A stretch of 64,000 bases of DNA from Flavipsychrobacter sp. (GTDB taxonomy: Bacteria; Bacteroidota; Bacteroidia; Chitinophagales; Chitinophagaceae). Location: NCBI GenBank assembly GCA_016787265.1, contig JAEUVF010000012.1, forward strand, positions 186,001 through 250,000. The letters run 5' to 3'. This document shows positions 18,173 to 26,385 of this stretch, one piece after another. The number at the start of each line of letters is the position of its first letter. The first letter of the stretch is position 1. Position numbers and translations under genes: made by a program. The notes below the pieces were generated by a model. That model was not told where the DNA came from and ran no database searches. It saw only the letters and a list, made by a program, of their open reading frames with translations.

Positions 18173-18200
18173 TTTTCACCTTTCACCTTTCACTTTTCAC
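18173..18200 (+). repeat. Heptamer array, TTTCAC type (after nuoN)
   Basis: Four exact 7-base units: TTTTCAC, CTTTCAC, CTTTCAC, TTTTCAC, beginning 1 base after the nuoN stop. A single extra CTTTCAC lies at 18212. Confidence 0.9.
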
Positions 18201-18221
18201 GGCTTTTCTTACTTTCACGGC

Positions 18222-19496
18222 ATGAACATTGCCGATACATTAAGCCTATCCATACGCACCATCCGGTCGAATAAACTCCGCACAGGTATTACTGTGTCGA
18301 TTATTGCCCTGGGTATTGCTGCCCTTATTGGGATCAATACCGCGATTCAGGCGATCTCGCAGAAGTTCATGGAGAGCTTCTCCAGCATGGGTGCCAATGG
18401 CTTTACCATCCGGTATCGGTCGGCTTTCCGGTTCGACAGGGGAGAATTGAAAAAAGAAGAGAAAGGCGGAAAGAAACTCAAGAAATCAAACACGAATAAG
18501 CCCATCACCCGCGACCAGGCAGAGGCTTTTAAAGAGCGCTATAAATTCCCATCCAAAGTATCCTTGTCTCTCAGTGGTGGCAATAACAATGCGGCTTCTT
18601 TTGGCAATAAAAAAACCAACCCTACGGTATGGGTAAATGGGGGCGATGAGAACTATCTCGAGATGAATGGCTTCGAAATAACCGCCGGCCGAAATATCAA
18701 CGAACTGGATGTCAGCACCGGCAGGAATGTCTGCCTCATAGGAAAAGATGTGGCGGACAAACTCTTTGGTACCAGCAACCCCGAAGCCCCGGTAGAAAAG
18801 ATCATTCACGTCAACAATATTCCTTTCCGGGTGATTGGCACCCTTGAACCCAAGGGCTCCACTTTTGGCCGAAGCCTGGATAACAATATCATCACGACCT
18901 ATAATTCGGTGCGCCGTTTCTTTACCAGCAGCGCTTCTTCCACTTTTACCATTGGAGTGAAAACGCAGGATATCAGCCAGATAGAAACGGCGATAGGAGA
19001 AGCGGAAGGCATTTTCCGTGTCATCCGGAAGAATGAGATCAAGGAAGAAAGCAATTTCCTGGTTGATAAAAGTGACGCCTTTGTGGAACTCGCGATGCGT
19101 CAGATCGGCTGGCTCACAGGTTCAGCAGTGGTGATTGGTTTTATTACCCTGATGGGGGCCGCAATTGGTCTCATGAATATCATGCTGGTGGCGGTAACTG
19201 AAAGAACCAAGGAAGTGGGACTGATAAAAGCCATTGGAGGCAAGCAGCGCAATGTGCGCTGGCAGTTCCTGCTGGAAGCCATCCTGATCAGTTTACTGGG
19301 TGCCGTCATTGGTATCTTTATTGGTGTTTTACTCGGCAATATTGTGAGCATGCTGATGAGTACGGGATTTGTAATTCCCTGGCTCTGGGTATTCCTGGGT
19401 GTGCTGATCTGTTCCATTGTAGGCCTCGCCGCCGGTGCCTATCCCGCCTATAAAGCCAGCCGGTTAAATCCTATAGAGGCGTTGCGGTACGAGTAG
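18222..19496 (+). CDS. MacB/FtsX-type ABC transporter permease
   Basis: 424-residue inner-membrane permease. A first helix near residues 22-42 follows the typical start [19 protein letters not shown] periplasmic MacB_PCD-like domain follows (about 45-290). The C-terminal FtsX domain has three helices and the block [24 protein letters not shown], with a typical end [12 protein letters not shown]. Such permeases work with a separate ATPase in mechanotransmission or export of lipoproteins and small molecules; no ATPase gene is in the window. I start it at 18222, after the heptamer array; an upstream start would overlap nuoN. The basic stretch [12 protein letters not shown] in the periplasmic part is unusual. 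Confidence 0.9.
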   Translation: MNIADTLSLSIRTIRSNKLRTGITVSIIALGIAALIGINTAIQAISQKFMESFSSMGANGFTIRYRSAFRFDRGELKKEEKGGKKLKKSNTNKPITRDQAEAFKERYKFPSKVSLSLSGGNNNAASFGNKKTNPTVWVNGGDENYLEMNGFEITAGRNINELDVSTGRNVCLIGKDVADKLFGTSNPEAPVEKIIHVNNIPFRVIGTLEPKGSTFGRSLDNNIITTYNSVRRFFTSSASSTFTIGVKTQDISQIETAIGEAEGIFRVIRKNEIKEESNFLVDKSDAFVELAMRQIGWLTGSAVVIGFITLMGAAIGLMNIMLVAVTERTKEVGLIKAIGGKQRNVRWQFLLEAILISLLGAVIGIFIGVLLGNIVSMLMSTGFVIPWLWVFLGVLICSIVGLAAGAYPAYKASRLNPIEALRYE

Positions 19497-19577
19497 GGCT
19501 GTACAGACCAAATCAGAATGAATGTTTTATTGGCTGATCAATAACCTGATGGTTGCTTATACGTATGCAATAACGCA

Positions 19578-19940
19578 TTGAGTTGCAGGAGCACCAGGCT
19601 CGCAATACCTGACAAGTATGATCATGGGGGAGGCGATAATTGTTATCATTTCTTATTGTGGTCAATATTCCTTGGATTTGTTTTTCAACTCTGCTTTTTC
19701 TATAAAAGATGCAGGACCAATATAGTGGCTACTATTATTTCTGTAGTCTTGTTGTTTGTTTTGAGCAACCTGGAAAAAATAGTTGTATTTATAACAAGTT
19801 ATTTCAGAGATTATCTTCCCTCTACCTGGTCTGTTTTTTATGCTGATACGGAACAGTTTTGGACTCTACTTATTAGTTCCGCTTACTTTGTTTTTTGTTG
19901 GAAAATTGCTTCTATGCAACTTCTGAAAGAACATCAGTGA
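19578..19940 (+). CDS. Unrecognised membrane protein, possibly 5'-damaged
   Basis: The open frame encodes about 120 residues with three hydrophobic segments (starting FLLWSIFLGFVFQLCFF, then IVATIISVVLLFVLSNL, then FWTLLISSAYFVFCW). It has no ATG: the only starts are a TTG at 19578 or internal TTG codons. An ATG at 19618 opens a different frame with a plausible membrane start (MIMGEAIIVIIS) that closes soon after, so a one-base shift between 19618 and 19655 is possible. A near-palindrome (19553-19570) lies just upstream. It overlaps the end of the minus-strand gene by 7 bases. No family recognised. Confidence 0.4.
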   Translation: MSCRSTRLAIPDKYDHGGGDNCYHFLLWSIFLGFVFQLCFFYKRCRTNIVATIISVVLLFVLSNLEKIVVFITSYFRDYLPSTWSVFYADTEQFWTLLISSAYFVFCWKIASMQLLKEHQ

Positions 19941-20236
19941 TTTAGAAACTCTTTCATCACGTAGTTGTATTGCTTAATCCCATTGATTTCCTGTGTGGTG
20001 ATAACACAACCTAAAGAAATGGTTTTAACTCCTAGGGAGTCTTCTAATTTATGGATGGCACTATCTGTTGTTGGCAGTAATGGCTCCCCATATTCAATGA
20101 GTTGAATTTTTCCAGCATGCACATCTCTAATTGCTGTAAAATAATTGTACGGAGTAAATAACCCAAACTGAAAAACTGTGAGCAATATGAGGGCTAGCAA
20201 GAAAACAGCAAATAGTATTTTTTTGGATTTCTTCAT
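19934..20236 (-). CDS. Small hypothetical protein with N-terminal membrane helix
   Basis: 100 residues starting MKKSKKILFAVFLLALILL, a signal anchor or signal peptide. The soluble part contains KLEDSLGVKTISLGCVITTQEINGIKQYNYVM (core SLGCVITTQ), resembling a group of small uncharacterised Bacteroidota proteins with an LGCV motif and a YN-x-VM end. I chose the ATG at 20236 over an upstream one at 20269 because it gives a proper basic start before the helix. Function unknown; probably in the periplasm. Confidence 0.6.
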   Translation of the reverse strand: MKKSKKILFAVFLLALILLTVFQFGLFTPYNYFTAIRDVHAGKIQLIEYGEPLLPTTDSAIHKLEDSLGVKTISLGCVITTQEINGIKQYNYVMKEFLNH

Positions 20237-20272
20237 CCCAATTAAGATTACAACCATGACAAATTCCATAAC

Positions 20273-20300
20273 AAAAAAAGCCGGCTCAATTGAGCCGGCT
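20273..20300 (-). terminator. Terminator of the metalloprotease gene
   Basis: A perfect 22-base palindrome at 20279-20300 (arms AGCCGGCTCAA and TTGAGCCGGCT) is followed, on the minus strand, by seven T. It lies 23 bases after the metalloprotease stop. Confidence 0.9.
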
Positions 20301-20323
20301 CAAAATTTAATATACCTAAAATC

Positions 20324-22873
20324 TTACTTCGCAGTCAGCCCATCATTAATCCTGTCCAGTAAATCCTGGAGGTGATAACGGGTGGCTGTATCGGTATAAG
20401 CAGGCAGTGCGGTGCGGATCTCGGTTTGCAGGCTGCGCAGGGTGCCGCGTGCATAGGAGAGGGCATCGCTGTTGCGGGAGATGGTCGGACCAAAACTGAT
20501 CGTGATACCACCACCCAGTGAAGCGGGTGCAGTAGCAGGTTTCAGGAAGGTCAGCAAGCGCTCAACCATATTCTTCTGCAGGTTGCGACGATAGATATCA
20601 ATGGGTTTGCGGGTCGGTAATTCTGTAAAGATAGAACGACGCAAATCAGTCATCATATCATTCAGCGTATAGGTTTTGGTACCCAGGGAAGCTTCCGCAT
20701 TCAGCAACTTGTTGATGGTTCCTGCACTTAGTACACGTCCCAATGCTGCGTCCTGCAAACGATTCACTACTGCTGTTCCGGTATTGCCGGTCTTCGCAAA
20801 AATCTGCTGATCCAGCAACCAGGTTGGTGTGGTGAATACCTGCTTGCTCAGGAAGTCCATCGCTTCTTTCTGCTGCTCGCGGGAAACGATTTCATATACT
20901 GCACCGGCTTGTTCAACCGTCTTCGGTGTTTCAGTTACGCCACCAATATTTTTGCTCACATGACCTACATAGCGACCAAACTGTGTCACCACTTCATTGT
21001 ACAATGTGCCAAGTGTTTCATAGTTCTCATTGGGCTCTTTGGTCCAGGCCTGCAGATTCGGAATGATACGTTGCAGGTTCTTGATACCATAGGTACTCGC
21101 CTTCATGCTGTTGTCTCCAAGATCTTCATTCTGTGAACGCGGATCATCCGGGTTGGTTTCACGACCAAACCAGAGACGTTTGTCCTTCAAACGCTCAATA
21201 GTCAAAGCATTCAGGATAGGCTTTTCATCTTCAGCAGATTTCGCCTGGGGATACCATTTGTAACCCCACTCAATGGCCCATTTGTCATAATCGCCAATGC
21301 GTGGGAACAATCCTGTTTCACCTACATTATCCTCGGGTTGTGCTACATAGTTGAAACGCGCATAATCCATGATGGAAGAAGTGTGACCATTCTCTTCCAG
21401 CCATTTTTTATCACGCAGTTTTTCAACCGGTGTGGCAGAAGAAGAACCAAAGTTGTGCCGAAGTCCCAGCGTATGTCCTACTTCGTGAGAAGAAACAAAA
21501 CGGATCAGCTCACCCATCAGTTTGTCATCAAACTTTGGAGTACGTGCACGCGGATCATTCGGTGATGCCTGAACGAAATACCAGTTGCGCAACAGCTGCA
21601 TCACATTGTGATACCAGTTGATATGGCTTTCAAGAATCTCCCCACTACGCGGATCATGTTCATGCGGACCACTGGCATTCGGAACATCAGAAGGTTTGTA
21701 CACGATAGCAGAGTAACGTGCATCTTCCAGGCTCCATTCAGGATCGTTTACCGGTGCTTCTTTCGCAAAGATGGCATTTTTGAAACCGGCTTTTTCGAAA
21801 GCAGCCTGCCAGTCGTTCACACCCTGGATCAGGTAAGGAACCCATTTTTTCGGAGTAGCAGGATCGATGTAAAAAATGATGGGTTTTTTGGGTTCAACCA
21901 GTTCACCACGTTTGTATTTTTCTACATCTTCATCCTTTGGCTCCAGTCTCCAGCGGGTAACCATGCTAACGGATTCCACACCCTGAGGATTCTTTTCAAA
22001 ATCAACATAACGTCTGGTGAAGAAACCTACACGCTCATCGTAATAACGAGGCTGCATGGGCTTTTCAGGAAGCAGCATCATCGAGCTGTTGATCTCTACG
22101 GTATAAGAACCACTTGGAGCCGCCATGGCTGCAGGTGCTCCGGGTGTTGCACCGGCAGAGCGACCATAGGTTTTTACAGTTTTGATTTCTGTATTGATGG
22201 GGAATGATTTCACCGTACTGATATAGGATTTATCAGCCTGGTAGTTTCCGATACGGAAGGTGCGTTTAGCACTGGCTTCAAAATTCAGGATCTCATTATC
22301 GCTGTTCAGGAAACTGGTAACATCCAATACAACGCCTGTAGAATCAGCACCGAATGCGGCGATATCAAAGGACTGTGCAATAGGTTGAATATTAGAATTC
22401 GCTACTGCTTTAAACATGGAAGCAGTAGAATCTCCAGCCATTTCATCATAGGAGATCAGGCGCAGGAAAACTTTGTTGTTAGGGCCTTTTTCAAAACGGA
22501 TGACATTGTCGCCGATTTTGTCACCTGCGTAACCAAAAAAGAAATTGCGCATGCCGGCAGCTGCTTTGGAGAGGCGATTCACTACCAGGATATCTCTACC
22601 CAAAACCTTATCCGGAATTTCAAAGTAGTATTTGTCCTCAATTTTGTGAACGGTCAGTAACCCATCATCGCTCACTGCTTTGGAAGTGATTACTTCCTTA
22701 TAGGGTTTGGGCCCAGTGGGTTTGGGAGGAGTGGGGGTTGCTGCTGTAGCCGGAGCCGTACCAGGTTTGGCATTTGAGGGGTTGGGACGTTGCTGGGCAT
22801 CGGCACCCAAACTGCCCATCAGCGCCAAAACCACTACCGGGATCCATTTACCCGGTCTGATCTGTTGAACCAT
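20324..22873 (-). CDS. Secreted zinc-dependent metalloprotease (DUF5117/DUF5118 type)
   Basis: 849 residues with a signal peptide ending around GADAQ (residue 27) and a proline/alanine-rich linker to about residue 55. The N-terminal part (to about 330) matches the DUF5118/DUF5117 region common in Bacteroidota zinc proteases. The catalytic motif HEVGHTLGLRH (near residue 460) is an HExxHxxGxxH metzincin site with three His ligands and the catalytic Glu; the SIMDYARF segment downstream could supply the Met-turn. It would degrade extracellular or periplasmic protein. It stands alone on the minus strand, divergent from exbB, and has its own terminator. Confidence 0.9.
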   Translation of the reverse strand: MVQQIRPGKWIPVVVLALMGSLGADAQQRPNPSNAKPGTAPATAATPTPPKPTGPKPYKEVITSKAVSDDGLLTVHKIEDKYYFEIPDKVLGRDILVVNRLSKAAAGMRNFFFGYAGDKIGDNVIRFEKGPNNKVFLRLISYDEMAGDSTASMFKAVANSNIQPIAQSFDIAAFGADSTGVVLDVTSFLNSDNEILNFEASAKRTFRIGNYQADKSYISTVKSFPINTEIKTVKTYGRSAGATPGAPAAMAAPSGSYTVEINSSMMLLPEKPMQPRYYDERVGFFTRRYVDFEKNPQGVESVSMVTRWRLEPKDEDVEKYKRGELVEPKKPIIFYIDPATPKKWVPYLIQGVNDWQAAFEKAGFKNAIFAKEAPVNDPEWSLEDARYSAIVYKPSDVPNASGPHEHDPRSGEILESHINWYHNVMQLLRNWYFVQASPNDPRARTPKFDDKLMGELIRFVSSHEVGHTLGLRHNFGSSSATPVEKLRDKKWLEENGHTSSIMDYARFNYVAQPEDNVGETGLFPRIGDYDKWAIEWGYKWYPQAKSAEDEKPILNALTIERLKDKRLWFGRETNPDDPRSQNEDLGDNSMKASTYGIKNLQRIIPNLQAWTKEPNENYETLGTLYNEVVTQFGRYVGHVSKNIGGVTETPKTVEQAGAVYEIVSREQQKEAMDFLSKQVFTTPTWLLDQQIFAKTGNTGTAVVNRLQDAALGRVLSAGTINKLLNAEASLGTKTYTLNDMMTDLRRSIFTELPTRKPIDIYRRNLQKNMVERLLTFLKPATAPASLGGGITISFGPTISRNSDALSYARGTLRSLQTEIRTALPAYTDTATRYHLQDLLDRINDGLTAK

Positions 22874-23168
22874 GTGATGTGTGTTTTAATTGCTGGAAAT
22901 TGGTGATTAACAATAAAATAATGGCTCATTATAACACAAATCTTCAAGAAAGGATGAGCCGTCTGTAAAAAACCCGGGAAAATCACTAAAATGCCCTAAA
23001 AACCGCACGGGAAGCATTTTTTTTTAATTTGTACCGTATTCGGATATTTATTGTGTTAATTTGACTTTTTTAAAATTTTTTTATTTAGACTTGTGTCCCC
23101 AATAACGCGTTGGGTCCATTCAAGAACATTTTTACCTGTTTACAAAAAAAAACTAAAAACAAACGATT
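22874..23168. other. Divergent intergenic region between metalloprotease and exbB
   Basis: 295 bases, AT-rich, with no supportable gene. It holds an imperfect hairpin (22990-23020, AATGCCC against GGGAAGCATT) running into nine T on the plus strand, perhaps an upstream terminator or attenuator. A possible exbB promoter follows: TTTG at 23060-23063 and TAGACTTG at 23086-23093, one mismatch from the -7 consensus. No convincing promoter was found for the minus-strand gene. Confidence 0.4.
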
Positions 23169-24026
23169 ATGGCAGAGACTAAACCAACTGCAACAGCGAA
23201 AGCGACCACATCTGTTCAAGCGAAAAAAAGAAGCAACGCGATTTCATGGATTGCCCCTGTAATGTGTATTCTGGGTGGGTATTTGATCTGGAGATTTGGA
23301 ATGGGTTCTGCCAGTGGCTTTACCGCACCAGATCCTGCAGGTGGATTCTGGCCTAAGCACGTCGGTCCAATCGGCGCCTTCCACAGTATTTATGAAGGTG
23401 GTATCGTTGTACCAATCCTGATTGCCAACTTCCTGATTGTTGTTGTATTCGCTCTCGAGCGTTTGCTGACTATCACTAAAGCAACTGGTGCTGGAAACAT
23501 CGACGAGTTTGTACGTAAAGTACAGTATCACCTGGCTAACAAAAATGTTGACGCAGCTCTGACTGAGTGCGACAAGCAAAAAGGTTCTGTAGGAAACGTA
23601 ATGAAAGCTGGTCTGCGCAAGTACAAAGAAATGATCACTGAAACTGAACTGGACACTGAGCAGAAAGTTCTGTCTATTCAGAAAGAAGTGGAAGAAGCTA
23701 CTGCACTGGAACTGCCAATGCTGGAAAAGAACCTCGTATTCCTGTCAACTATCGCTTCAGTAGCAACCCTGTTGGGTCTGTTCGGAACGGTATTGGGTAT
23801 GATTCGTTCCTTCTCTAAACTGGGTGATGAAGGTGGTGGTGATGCTGCCCGTGAACTTTCCCGCGGTATCTCAGAAGCGCTGTATAACACTGCCCTGGGT
23901 ATCGGTACTTCCGCCCTGGCGATCATCATGTATAACATTTTCACTACCAAGATCGATGGTATCACTTATGGTATCGACGAATCTGGTTTCACATTGACTC
24001 AGAGCTTCGCTTCTCTGTATAAGTAA
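23169..24026 (+). CDS. exbB: MotA/TolQ/ExbB proton channel
   Basis: 285 residues. An N-terminal extension with one helix (about 28-45) precedes the ExbB core. Helices appear at about 80-98, and near 190-215 (FLSTIASVATLLGLFGTVLGMI, with the conserved TLLGLFGTV core) and 235-260 (ALYNTALGIGTSALAII). ExbB forms the pentameric ring of the motor that uses proton flow to power TonB. It is the first gene of exbB-exbD-exbD-tonB. The long basic N-terminus (residues 1-22, lysine, alanine and threonine rich) is cytoplasmic. Confidence 0.95.
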   Translation: MAETKPTATAKATTSVQAKKRSNAISWIAPVMCILGGYLIWRFGMGSASGFTAPDPAGGFWPKHVGPIGAFHSIYEGGIVVPILIANFLIVVVFALERLLTITKATGAGNIDEFVRKVQYHLANKNVDAALTECDKQKGSVGNVMKAGLRKYKEMITETELDTEQKVLSIQKEVEEATALELPMLEKNLVFLSTIASVATLLGLFGTVLGMIRSFSKLGDEGGGDAARELSRGISEALYNTALGIGTSALAIIMYNIFTTKIDGITYGIDESGFTLTQSFASLYK

Positions 24027-24093
24027 GAAGCGGACAGCTGGAAATCGTAAACAGGTTCTGCCTAACAGCTGTACTGTCTGCGTCCGGCCCTGA

Positions 24094-24139
24094 AGATTCC
24101 CGAAAAATTTCGTAACTTATTATGGAAAATGGGGAATCT
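24094..24139 (+). promoter_or_regulatory. Inverted repeat between exbB and exbD
   Basis: AGATTCCC at 24094-24101 faces GGGAATCT at 24132-24139, a perfect 8-bp pair around a 30-base AT-rich loop in a 148-base gap. It could adjust the exbB to exbD ratio by partial termination or 3' end protection, but there is no T tract. Confidence 0.3.
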
Positions 24140-24174
24140 GGAATCTAAATGTGGAATACAATAACTAATTAAAC

Positions 24175-24846
24175 ATGCCAAAAGCAAAATTACCAAGGAA
24201 GAGTACGCATATTGACATGACGGCGATGTGTGATGTGGCGTTCCTGCTTTTGTCCTTCTTCATCCTGACCACCAAGTTTAAGCCTTCTGAGGCATTGGCG
24301 GTACAGACTCCTAGTTCGGTGGCATCCAAGGTAGCACCTCAGAAAGATGTTACCCAGATCACCATCGACAAGGACGGAAAGGTGTTTCTTTCTTTCTCGG
24401 AAGATGCTCCCAGGAAGGAAATTGTAGAAGCGCTGAATACCTCCCGTAACCTCGGTTTGTCTGAAGCGGAAGTGACTGCCCTGGCAACTGGTCCCTTTAT
24501 CGGAGTACCGATTGCACAGCTGAAATCCCTGGCAGCCCAGCCAAAGGACAACTGGCCAAAAATGCAGGTTCCCGGTATTCCGGTACTGGACACGCTCAAC
24601 AATGAACTGGTTGACTGGATGCGTGCGGTTAAAACCGGTTTTACCGGAATTAAAATGAACCTGCTCGTAAAAGGTGACAACGCTTCAAAATATCCATCTT
24701 TCAAAGGCGTAATCGATGCGTTCAAGAAAGTGGATGAAATGAAGTTCCAGATGGTTACCAATCCGGAAGGAGTGCAGGAAGGTACTGAACTGTACCGTGA
24801 GAATATGAGTCGCGGTAAGAGTGGTGCACCAGCCGCGGAAGAATAA
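24175..24846 (+). CDS. exbD: ExbD/TolR-family biopolymer transporter (long form)
   Basis: 223 residues. The N-terminal STHIDMTAMCDVAFLLLSFFIL segment (helix about 17-38) carries the proton-binding aspartate of ExbD (in the DMTAMCDVAF core). The periplasmic ExbD domain is longer than usual, with an insert around residues 80-150 (FIGVPIAQLKSLAAQPKD region) absent from the second ExbD. It would sit with the second ExbD inside the ExbB ring. Confidence 0.92.
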   Translation: MPKAKLPRKSTHIDMTAMCDVAFLLLSFFILTTKFKPSEALAVQTPSSVASKVAPQKDVTQITIDKDGKVFLSFSEDAPRKEIVEALNTSRNLGLSEAEVTALATGPFIGVPIAQLKSLAAQPKDNWPKMQVPGIPVLDTLNNELVDWMRAVKTGFTGIKMNLLVKGDNASKYPSFKGVIDAFKKVDEMKFQMVTNPEGVQEGTELYRENMSRGKSGAPAAEE

Positions 24847-24873
24847 ATTATCTAACACAAAAATTTTTGCATC

Positions 24874-25431
24874 ATGGCAGAAATGGATACCTCGTCAGGC
24901 GGGGGACATAAAAAAGGCCCAGGCGTAAAAAAGAGTAAAAAGCTCTCTACCCGTGTAGATCTTACCCCGATGGTGGATCTTGGGTTCCTGCTGATTACTT
25001 TCTTCATCTTTACGACCACGATGAGCCAGCCTACGGCGATGCGGTTGTTCCTTCCAAAGGATACCGAGAAGCCGGAAGAACAGAACAAAGCCAAGGAATC
25101 CGGTGCATTGACCATCATGATGTCCAAGGACGATAACGTATACTACTACGAAGGAATCCTCTCACCAGATGGAGCAAATTTCAAGAGCACCAATTTCAAG
25201 GATATCCGGGATGTTATTCTGAATAAGAAGAAATCCACTGATCCTAAGGACTTTGTGGTTGTAATTAAACCCGGAAAGGAAGCCACCTATAAAAATGTGG
25301 TGAACATGCTGGATGAAATGCAGATCAATGTGGTAAAAAGATATGCACTGGTTGACATTGCAGAATCTGAAGCCATGCTGATTGCAGCAACTGAAGGCGG
25401 TCCGGCTCCGGCACCCGCTCCGCAACAATAA
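24874..25431 (+). CDS. exbD: ExbD/TolR-family biopolymer transporter (second)
   Basis: 185 residues. A glycine/lysine-rich cytoplasmic start is followed by RVDLTPMVDLGFLLITFFIF (helix about 36-52), with the conserved aspartate in PMVDLGFLLI. The periplasmic domain ends in an alanine/proline-rich tail. It lies 27 bases after the first exbD and 45 bases before tonB. Pairs of different ExbD proteins next to one ExbB are common in Bacteroidota. Confidence 0.93.
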   Translation: MAEMDTSSGGGHKKGPGVKKSKKLSTRVDLTPMVDLGFLLITFFIFTTTMSQPTAMRLFLPKDTEKPEEQNKAKESGALTIMMSKDDNVYYYEGILSPDGANFKSTNFKDIRDVILNKKKSTDPKDFVVVIKPGKEATYKNVVNMLDEMQINVVKRYALVDIAESEAMLIAATEGGPAPAPAPQQ

Positions 25432-25476
25432 GTTTGTGGAAATTGAATAAACACGCATCTATTAAAAAAGCGAATC

Positions 25477-26313
25477 ATGGACGTTAATAAAATTTTGAGT
25501 GCGGATGTGCTGGACATCATTTTTGATGGCCGGAACAAAGCATATGGGGCTTACGATCTTCGTAGGACTTATGCGAAACGCATGACTATCGCATTGATAG
25601 CCACAGCAGCGATCCTGGTATTGTTTTTTGTTGGAACTGTTTTAGCAAACAAGTTTAAAGGCAACAAGGACAAAACTGAGATGGTAGTGCAGGACGTGGA
25701 GCTGGAAGCCATCAAGCAGGAAGAACCTAAAAATGAACCCCCACCACCACCGCCCCCACCACCACCGGTAGAACCACCGAAAGTGGAAATGGCAAAGTTT
25801 ACTCCTCCCAAAATCGTGAAAGACGAAGAGGTGAAGGAAGATGAAAAGCCACCGGAAGTGGAGAAACTGGAAGAAACCAAAATCGGTACCATCAACCAGG
25901 AAGGTATCAAGGATGAAGGTATTGTTGCACCACCTGTATCAGACGAAGGTAAGGGTGTGGTAGAAGCTCCTAAAAAAGTGGAAGAAGACTGGGATAAGAC
26001 CTTTACGAAGGTGGAAATCGAGTCTGAATATCCTGGTGGAGCAAGTGCCTGGCAGCGTTACCTGAACAAGAGTCTGCGTTACCCACAGGAAGCACAGGAC
26101 AATGAAGTTCAGGGTACTGTTGTAATCCAGTTCATCGTGGATAAAGAAGGTAATGTGAGTGAAGTGCAGGCAATCAGCGGTCCGAATGAACTGCGTGATG
26201 AAGCTGTACGTGTAATCAAGAAGTCTGGTAAGTGGACACCTGCGGTACAAAACGGTCGCCAGGTAAAATCTTACAAGAAGCAGCCTATTACCTTCCGTTT
26301 GGAAATTGAATAA
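25477..26313 (+). CDS. tonB: TonB-family energy transducer (second copy)
   Basis: 278 residues. The Bacteroidota N-terminal signature VLDIIFDGRNKAYGAYDLRR is followed by one helix (about 38-58). A run of ten prolines near residue 90 begins a long proline/glutamate/lysine-rich spacer (to about 180). The C-terminal TonB domain (about 185-278) contains EYPGGASAWQRYLNKSLRYP and KWTPAVQNGRQVKSY-type ends. It is the last gene of the exb cluster and is followed by a terminator. It is the likely partner of the adjacent motor genes. Confidence 0.95.
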   Translation: MDVNKILSADVLDIIFDGRNKAYGAYDLRRTYAKRMTIALIATAAILVLFFVGTVLANKFKGNKDKTEMVVQDVELEAIKQEEPKNEPPPPPPPPPPVEPPKVEMAKFTPPKIVKDEEVKEDEKPPEVEKLEETKIGTINQEGIKDEGIVAPPVSDEGKGVVEAPKKVEEDWDKTFTKVEIESEYPGGASAWQRYLNKSLRYPQEAQDNEVQGTVVIQFIVDKEGNVSEVQAISGPNELRDEAVRVIKKSGKWTPAVQNGRQVKSYKKQPITFRLEIE

Positions 26314-26335
26314 TCTTCCCGAGGAATAATTTTTC

Positions 26336-26367
26336 AAATCCCTCTGCAGTTCGCAGGGGGATTTTTT
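26336..26367 (+). terminator. Terminator after tonB
   Basis: A 12-bp stem with one G-T pair (AAATCCCTCTGC with GCAGGGGGATTT) closes a 5-base loop and ends in a T tract. It lies 22 bases after the tonB stop. Confidence 0.9.
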
Positions 26368-26373
26368 GTTGAC

Positions 26374-26381
26374 TACCTTTG
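26374..26381 (+). promoter_or_regulatory. -7 box of mnmE
   Basis: TACCTTTG matches TAnnTTTG exactly and ends 4 bases before the ATG at 26386. Transcription would then start at or beside the start codon, giving a leaderless or nearly leaderless mRNA. Confidence 0.5.
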
Positions 26382-26385
26382 CCGC

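Noticed and set aside
21608..22207. Plus-strand open frame (199 codons)
   Set aside because: Antisense to the metalloprotease gene and without recognisable features.
25740..25775. Proline-codon run as a microsatellite of interest
   Set aside because: Polyproline spacers are normal in TonB proteins and are explained by the coding function.
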